This document shows positions 59,384 through 64,000 of a stretch of 64,000 nt of DNA, piece after piece. Made by a program: the position numbers and the translations under genes. The DNA is from Leifsonia sp. AK011 (GTDB lineage: Bacteria > Actinomycetota > Actinomycetes > Actinomycetales > Microbacteriaceae). Position 1 is the first letter of the stretch. Each line of letters starts with the position of its first letter. The DNA is taken from assembly GCF_013410945.1 (NCBI RefSeq), contig NZ_JACCCH010000001.1:2232001-2296000 (forward strand), given 5' to 3'. A model generated the notes under the pieces. That model had not been told where the DNA came from. It did no database searches and was given only the letters and a program-made list of their open reading frames with translations.

Positions 59384-61963
59384 ATGCCTGATTCCACGCC
59401 AGCCAGCATCCCCGAGAAGCCGGCACTCGAGGGCCTCGAAGACAAGTGGGGTCCCGCCTGGGAGTCCCAGGGCACCTACCGGTTCGATCGTGCCGACGCC
59501 ATCGCGCGCGGCAAGGGGTCGGTCTTCTCCGTTGACACTCCCCCGCCGACGGCCTCGGGCAGCCTGCATATCGGCCACGTGTTCAGCTACACCCACATGG
59601 ACCTCGTCACGCGCTTCCAGCGCATGCGAGGCAAGGCGATCTTCTACCCCATGGGGTGGGACGACAACGGCCTGCCCACCGAGCGTCGCGTGCAGAACTA
59701 CTACGGCGTGCGCTGCGACCCGTCGCTGCCCTACGACCCCGACTTCACTCCCCCACTTCAGGGTGGCGAGGGCTCGAGCGGCAAGGCAGCGGACCAGATT
59801 CCGATCTCGCGCCGCAACTTCATCGAGCTGTGCGAGGAGCTCACCGCCGAAGACGAGAAGCAGTTCGAGGACCTCTGGCGCCAGCTCGGCCTCTCCGTCG
59901 ACTGGTCGCTGACCTACCGCACGATCGGCGATCACGCGCAGGCGGCGGCCCAGCGCGCCTTCCTCCGCAACCTCGCCCGCGGCGAGGCCTACCAGGCCGA
60001 CGCCCCCACGCTGTGGGACATCACGTTCCGCACGGCCGTCGCACAGGCCGAGCTCGAGGACAAGGAGCAGCCCGCCGCGTACCACCGGGTCGCATTCCAC
60101 CGCACGGACGGTGACGGTGACATCCACATCGAGACGACCCGGCCCGAGCTGCTCGCGGCCTGCGTCGCCCTCGTCGCGCATCCCGATGACGAGCGCTACA
60201 AGCCCTTCTTCGGCACGACGGTGACCACCCCGCTCTTCGGAGTCGAGGTCCCCGTGGTGGCCCACCACCTCGCCCAGCAGGACAAGGGTTCCGGCATCGC
60301 CATGATCTGCACCTTCGGCGACGTGACCGACGTCGTCTGGTGGCGCGAGCTCGACCTCCCGAACCGCACGATCATCGGGGCCGACGGCCGCATCATCGCC
60401 GAGCCGCCAGCCGCCATCGAGACGGATGCCGCGAAGGCGACCTACGCGGAACTGGCGGGCAAGACGGTCTTCAGCGCCAAGGCCCGCACGGTTGAGCTTC
60501 TTCGCGAATCCGGCGAGCTGATCGGCGACCCGAAGCCCATCAGTCACGCCGTGAAGTTCTTCGAGAAGGGCGACAAGCCCCTCGAGATCATCTCGACCCG
60601 CCAGTGGTACATCACCAACGGCGCACGCGACGAGTCGCTTCGCGAGAAGCTCGTGGCCGCCGGCAGGGAGATCTCCTTCACCCCCGATCACATGCGCGTG
60701 CGCTACGAGAACTGGGTCGGTGGCCTCACGGGTGACTGGCTCATTTCGCGCCAGCGATTCTTCGGAGTTCCCATCCCTGTCTGGTACGAGCTCGACGCCG
60801 ACGGCGAGAAGGGCGCAGTCATCGTGCCCACCGAGGAGTCCCTGCCCGTCGACCCGTCGAGTGACGTACCACCCGGCTACTCCGAGACGGACCGTGGCAA
60901 GACCTTCGTCGGCGAGGTCGACATCATGGACACCTGGGCCACCTCATCCCTCACGCCGCAGATCGCCGGCGGGTGGGTCACCGACCCCGAGCTGTTCGAT
61001 CTCGTCTTCCCGTACGCCCTGCGCAGCCAGGGGCAGGACATCATCCGCACCTGGCTCTTCTCGACCGTCCTGCGCGCCGAGCTCGAGAACGGCACGATCC
61101 CGTGGAAGAACGCCGGCATCTCCGGTTTCATCGTCGACCCCGACCGCAAGAAGATGTCCAAGTCCAAGGGCAACGTCGTCACCCCCAAGGGGATGCTGGA
61201 CGACCACGGCTCCGACGCAGTGCGCTACTGGGCGGCATCCTCTCGCCTCGGCACCGATGCCGCCTTCGACCCGCAGAACCCGAAGCAGATCAAGATCGGT
61301 CGCAGGCTCGCGATCAAGGTGCTCAACGCCGCGAAGTTCGTCTACGGGTTCCCCGCGACAGGCGACGTGTCACTGGATGCCGTGACCCAGCCCCTCGACA
61401 GGGACATGCTCGCCGAGCTCGCGTCCGTGGTGCGAGTGGCCACGGAGTCGCTCGAGAACTTCGACCACGCGCGAGCACTCGAGACGACCGAGCAGTTCTT
61501 CTGGACTTTCTGCGACGACTACCTCGAGCTCGTGAAGGAGCGCGCCTACGGAACCGGCGAGGGCCAGGCATCCGCCGTGGCCGCCCTCCGCACGGCGATC
61601 GACGTGTTCCTGCGGCTGCTCGCGCCGTACCTGCCCTTCGCCACCGAGGAGGTCTGGAGCTGGACCCACGAGGATTCGGTCCACACGTCGGCGTGGCCGA
61701 CCGTGGCCGACCTCGGCTCGCCGGCCGACCCCGACGGACTCCTGACCGTCGTGAGCGAGGCACTCATCAGCATCCGTCGCGCGAAGACGGATGCGAAGGC
61801 CTCCCAGAAGACCGAGGTGCTGTCCGCCACGATCACCGGCCCAGCCCAGCTCGAGGACGGACTCGCCGACCTCAAGGCCGTGGGCCGAATCGCCGGCGTG
61901 ACCTTCGTGGAGTCGGATGAGATCCTCGTGACCGACATCGTTCTTGCGGAGGCCCCCGAATGA
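59384..61963 (+). CDS. valS: Valine-tRNA ligase
   Basis: 859 residues, ATG at 59384 with GGAG 5 bases upstream. Class I motifs: SGSLHIGHVFSYTH (HIGH) and PDRKKMSKSKGNVVTP. Editing domain with TTRPELLAACVALVAHPDDERY. The usual C-terminal tRNA-binding coiled coil is short: the protein ends soon after the anticodon-binding domain, as in the shorter ValRS group. Its stop overlaps the GNAT gene as ATGA. Confidence 0.96.
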   Translation: MPDSTPASIPEKPALEGLEDKWGPAWESQGTYRFDRADAIARGKGSVFSVDTPPPTASGSLHIGHVFSYTHMDLVTRFQRMRGKAIFYPMGWDDNGLPTERRVQNYYGVRCDPSLPYDPDFTPPLQGGEGSSGKAADQIPISRRNFIELCEELTAEDEKQFEDLWRQLGLSVDWSLTYRTIGDHAQAAAQRAFLRNLARGEAYQADAPTLWDITFRTAVAQAELEDKEQPAAYHRVAFHRTDGDGDIHIETTRPELLAACVALVAHPDDERYKPFFGTTVTTPLFGVEVPVVAHHLAQQDKGSGIAMICTFGDVTDVVWWRELDLPNRTIIGADGRIIAEPPAAIETDAAKATYAELAGKTVFSAKARTVELLRESGELIGDPKPISHAVKFFEKGDKPLEIISTRQWYITNGARDESLREKLVAAGREISFTPDHMRVRYENWVGGLTGDWLISRQRFFGVPIPVWYELDADGEKGAVIVPTEESLPVDPSSDVPPGYSETDRGKTFVGEVDIMDTWATSSLTPQIAGGWVTDPELFDLVFPYALRSQGQDIIRTWLFSTVLRAELENGTIPWKNAGISGFIVDPDRKKMSKSKGNVVTPKGMLDDHGSDAVRYWAASSRLGTDAAFDPQNPKQIKIGRRLAIKVLNAAKFVYGFPATGDVSLDAVTQPLDRDMLAELASVVRVATESLENFDHARALETTEQFFWTFCDDYLELVKERAYGTGEGQASAVAALRTAIDVFLRLLAPYLPFATEEVWSWTHEDSVHTSAWPTVADLGSPADPDGLLTVVSEALISIRRAKTDAKASQKTEVLSATITGPAQLEDGLADLKAVGRIAGVTFVESDEILVTDIVLAEAPE

Positions 61964-62400
61964 TCCGCCCCATCCTTGGCGACGACCGGGAGGCCTGGTC
62001 AGAGCTGTTCCGCAGCTACGGCGTGTTCTACGAGACCGACTTCAGCGAAGAGGTGCTCGAGAAGGTCTGGCTCGTGCTGCTCACCGCGGGTTCCGGCATC
62101 GATGCTGTCGTGGCCGAGAACGACGAGGGCACGGTTGTCGGCTTCGCCCACTACCGCTCTCACCCCGACACCTTCAGCGGCGGGCGTGACTGGTTCCTCG
62201 ACGACCTGTACGTGCATCCGGATGCCCGCGGCGCTGGCCACGCGACGGCGCTCATCGAGCACATCGCCGACCTCGCCCGCGAGACCGGCCCGGCCGGTAC
62301 CCTCCGGTGGATCACGGCAGCCGACAACGAGCGCGCCCAGCGGGTCTACGACAGGGTCGCCACGAAGACGACCTGGGTCACGTACGAGGTGAAGCTCTGA
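61960..62400 (+). CDS. GNAT family N-acetyltransferase
   Basis: 146 residues. GNAT motif A: FLDDLYVHPDARGAGHATALIEHI (R-G-A-G-H-A acetyl-CoA loop), preceded by VVGFAHYRSH and followed by LRWITAADNERAQRVYDRVA. ATGA overlap with valS and TGATG with the next gene, so all three are coupled. Substrate unknown. Confidence 0.88.
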   Translation: MIRPILGDDREAWSELFRSYGVFYETDFSEEVLEKVWLVLLTAGSGIDAVVAENDEGTVVGFAHYRSHPDTFSGGRDWFLDDLYVHPDARGAGHATALIEHIADLARETGPAGTLRWITAADNERAQRVYDRVATKTTWVTYEVKL

Positions 62401-62630
62401 TGCAGCTCGGCACGAGATGGACTGTGGGCGAGCAGCCGCCGTCGCGCCTCACTGAGGATGTCGTCGCGGCGATCGCCGGCGTCGAGGCCGAGCTCGCGGG
62501 CATCGACACGACCGGCTGGCGCTGGACGCTCACGTGGCTCGAGGGTCGACCGGTCGCCGAACTCGACGACGGCACCGTGGTCCGGGTGGATCACACGGGT
62601 GCGATCTCGGTGGAGGAACCCGCGGAGTAG
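62400..62630 (+). CDS. Small hypothetical protein
   Basis: 76 residues: WTVGEQPPSRLTEDVVAAIAGVEAELAG, then W-R-W-T-L-T-W-LEGRPVAELDDG. Soluble, acidic, no known domain. ATG overlaps the GNAT stop (TGATG), suggesting it is translated with it. Converges on the methyltransferase gene. Confidence 0.65.
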   Translation: MQLGTRWTVGEQPPSRLTEDVVAAIAGVEAELAGIDTTGWRWTLTWLEGRPVAELDDGTVVRVDHTGAISVEEPAE

Positions 62631-62635
62631 ACCGC

Positions 62636-63427
62636 TCAGGCCCGCGCGAGGAGCTCACCGTGGGGCATGGCGAGCCAGCCGTCCTCGTGGTCGGCCCACT
62701 CGCGCCAGGCGTGGCTGATGGCCTCGAGGTCCTGTTGCGTCGCGTACCCCTTGCCGAGGGCGTCGGCTGCGAACGCCGACTGTAGAACGCGCGCCTCCCA
62801 CATGCTGCCCCACCACTCACGGTCGGTGGCGTTGGCGAAGTTCCAGACGGATGCCGTCGTCTCGGCTTCGTCAAGGTCGGCCTCGCGCGCCCACGCCTTC
62901 AGGCGCCGTCCGGCATCGGGTTCGCCCCCGTTGGAGCGATGCACGCGCTCGTAGAGGCCGAGCCACGCGTCGAGCCCGGGCAACTGCGGGTACCAGAACG
63001 TTCCCGCGTAGTCGACGTCCCGTGCGGCGATGATCCCACCCGGCTTCGCCACGCGCCGCATCTCGCGCAGCACGGCGACCGGGTCAGCCACGTGCTGCAG
63101 TGTCTGGTGGGCGTGGACGATGTCGAACGTGTCGTCATCGAACGGCAGCTCGTACGCGTCCCCCACAATGAACTCCAGGTTGTCACGCTGGAACTCGGAT
63201 GACGCACGCGCGATGACCTCGGATGCCGCATCCAACCCCACCACGCGACCCGGCGCGAGCCGGTCCGCGAACTCGACCGTGATCGTGCCCGGGCCGCAGC
63301 CGAGGTCGAGCAGTGATCGCCCCGCGGTCAGCAGTGGCGCAAGATACGCCGCCGAGTTCTCGATCGTTCGCCACGTGTGTGACTTCAGAACGCTCTCGTG
63401 GTGGCCGTGGGTGTATCGCTCGCTCAT
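62636..63427 (-). CDS. Class I SAM-dependent methyltransferase
   Basis: 263 residues from the ATG at 63427. SAM motif I LLDLGCGPGTITVEFADRL, GLDAASEVI, DAYELPFDDDTFDIVHAHQTLQHVADP (UbiE-like), RVAKPGGIIAARDVDY. Probably a small-molecule or lipid C/O-methyltransferase; substrate not readable. Stands alone. Confidence 0.88.
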   Translation of the reverse strand: MSERYTHGHHESVLKSHTWRTIENSAAYLAPLLTAGRSLLDLGCGPGTITVEFADRLAPGRVVGLDAASEVIARASSEFQRDNLEFIVGDAYELPFDDDTFDIVHAHQTLQHVADPVAVLREMRRVAKPGGIIAARDVDYAGTFWYPQLPGLDAWLGLYERVHRSNGGEPDAGRRLKAWAREADLDEAETTASVWNFANATDREWWGSMWEARVLQSAFAADALGKGYATQQDLEAISHAWREWADHEDGWLAMPHGELLARA

Positions 63428-63455
63428 GTTCCGAGGATAGGACTCCTCCGCGTGC

Positions 63456-64000
63456 TCAGAGCGCCGGCTGCTCCGGGGTGAACAACCAGGCATCGAACAG
63501 TCCCGAGAGGTCCTGGTCCGCGACCGACGAGGCGTAGTCGACGAACTGCTGCGTCGTCACGTTTCCACCGGCGTTCTCGGTAGCCCACCCCTCGATGATC
63601 GCGAAGAACGTCGGGTCACCCACCTCCATGCGCAGCGCCTGCAGTGCCATGGCGCTGCGGTAGTACACGGGAGTGTCGAAGAGACCGGCAGGACCGGGCT
63701 CGCCGGGCGTCGCCGCCCAGAATGCCGCGTTGTTGCCTGGCGGGTTGATGTAGTACGCGTCGAACTGCTGCTGGGCGGTGAGCCCGCCGTCGTCCTCAGC
63801 CCAGAGCCACTCCGCGTACGTCGCGAAGCCCTCGTTGAGCCACATGTCACCCCAGCGGCTCAACGTCACGCTGTCGCCGTACCACTGGTGCGCCAACTCG
63901 TGAACGACCGTGGCGGGGTCTGCGTCCGCCGGGAACGCCCAAGCCGGGTAGATGGGCCTCGTCTGGTTCTCGAGGGCGTACGGAAGGTCCTCGCCTGGCG
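63456..64000 (-). CDS. M1 family metallopeptidase, C-terminal part (5' end outside window)
   Basis: 181 visible residues. YALENQT (the GxMEN-like substrate motif) comes first, then [11 protein letters not shown] (zinc HExxH), and the third zinc ligand Glu in [12 protein letters not shown]. The protein stops about 120 residues after the zinc site, so it lacks the ERAP-type C-terminal domain of long M1 enzymes: a short M1 type. The window edge cuts off its start. Confidence 0.9.
   Translation of the reverse strand, partial: PGEDLPYALENQTRPIYPAWAFPADADPATVVHELAHQWYGDSVTLSRWGDMWLNEGFATYAEWLWAEDDGGLTAQQQFDAYYINPPGNNAAFWAATPGEPGPAGLFDTPVYYRSAMALQALRMEVGDPTFFAIIEGWATENAGGNVTTQQFVDYASSVADQDLSGLFDAWLFTPEQPAL

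Noticed and set aside
1-64000. Insertion sequences, prophage or integrated elements
   Set aside because: No transposase, integrase or phage genes, and composition is even apart from a few AT-richer intergenic stretches.

Overview
High-GC actinobacterial chromosome, most probably Microbacteriaceae. The basis is the GC-rich coding bias with frequent gcatcc/ggatgc words, the actinobacterial order rplU-rpmA-obg-proB-proA-nadD-rsfS beside ileS-folC-DUF4233-ndk, and an actinobacterial translational Ile T-box. Genus is not determinable from the window. A DUF3494 ice-binding protein hints at a cold habitat (inference). No prophage, insertion sequence or CRISPR array was seen.

Layout. 1-1.7 kb: the end of a family 2 glycosyltransferase facing a wall-anchored ice-binding protein. 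1.9-9.6 kb: a TetR regulator, then a two-sided lipid locus. Leftward it encodes SDR, PlsC-type acyltransferase and alkyl-DHAP synthase. Rightward it encodes a ferritin-like protein with lost metal ligands, a fatty acyl reductase-HAD fusion and an intact ferritin-like diiron paralogue. The arms diverge from a perfect 14+1+14 bp palindrome (5632-5660). Fatty alcohol from the reductase is the co-substrate of alkyl-DHAP synthase, so the locus looks like a self-contained ether-lipid pathway with an uncharacterised diiron pair; this is the best candidate for an undescribed system.

9.6-13.5 kb: a KhtTU-like K+/H+ antiporter pair, a small membrane protein, an unknown protein and a P-loop kinase. 13.5-24.7 kb: a furanose-utilisation locus with a YtfQ/YtfR/YtfT/YjfF-like ABC importer, an extra ATPase, a LacI regulator and a 1183-residue secreted LamG-GH43-CWB2 enzyme. 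Near-identical LacI-type operators precede the importer and the enzyme. 25-28.9 kb: a wall-anchored amidase-signature protein, a lipoprotein, tRNA-Ala(GGC) and a DUF4870 protein.

28.9-50.5 kb is mostly housekeeping on the minus strand: budA coupled to rsfS, nadD, proA, proB, obg, rpmA, rplU, a DUF1980/DUF318 permease pair, rne, VKOR, ndk, DUF4233, folC and ileS. 50.7-57.8 kb: a GntR/DUF1648 pair and a dipeptide-type ABC importer divergent from a TetR gene. 57.8-64 kb: two tandem paralogous Pro/Thr-rich membrane proteins, valS, a GNAT enzyme, a small unknown protein, a methyltransferase and the end of an M1 aminopeptidase.
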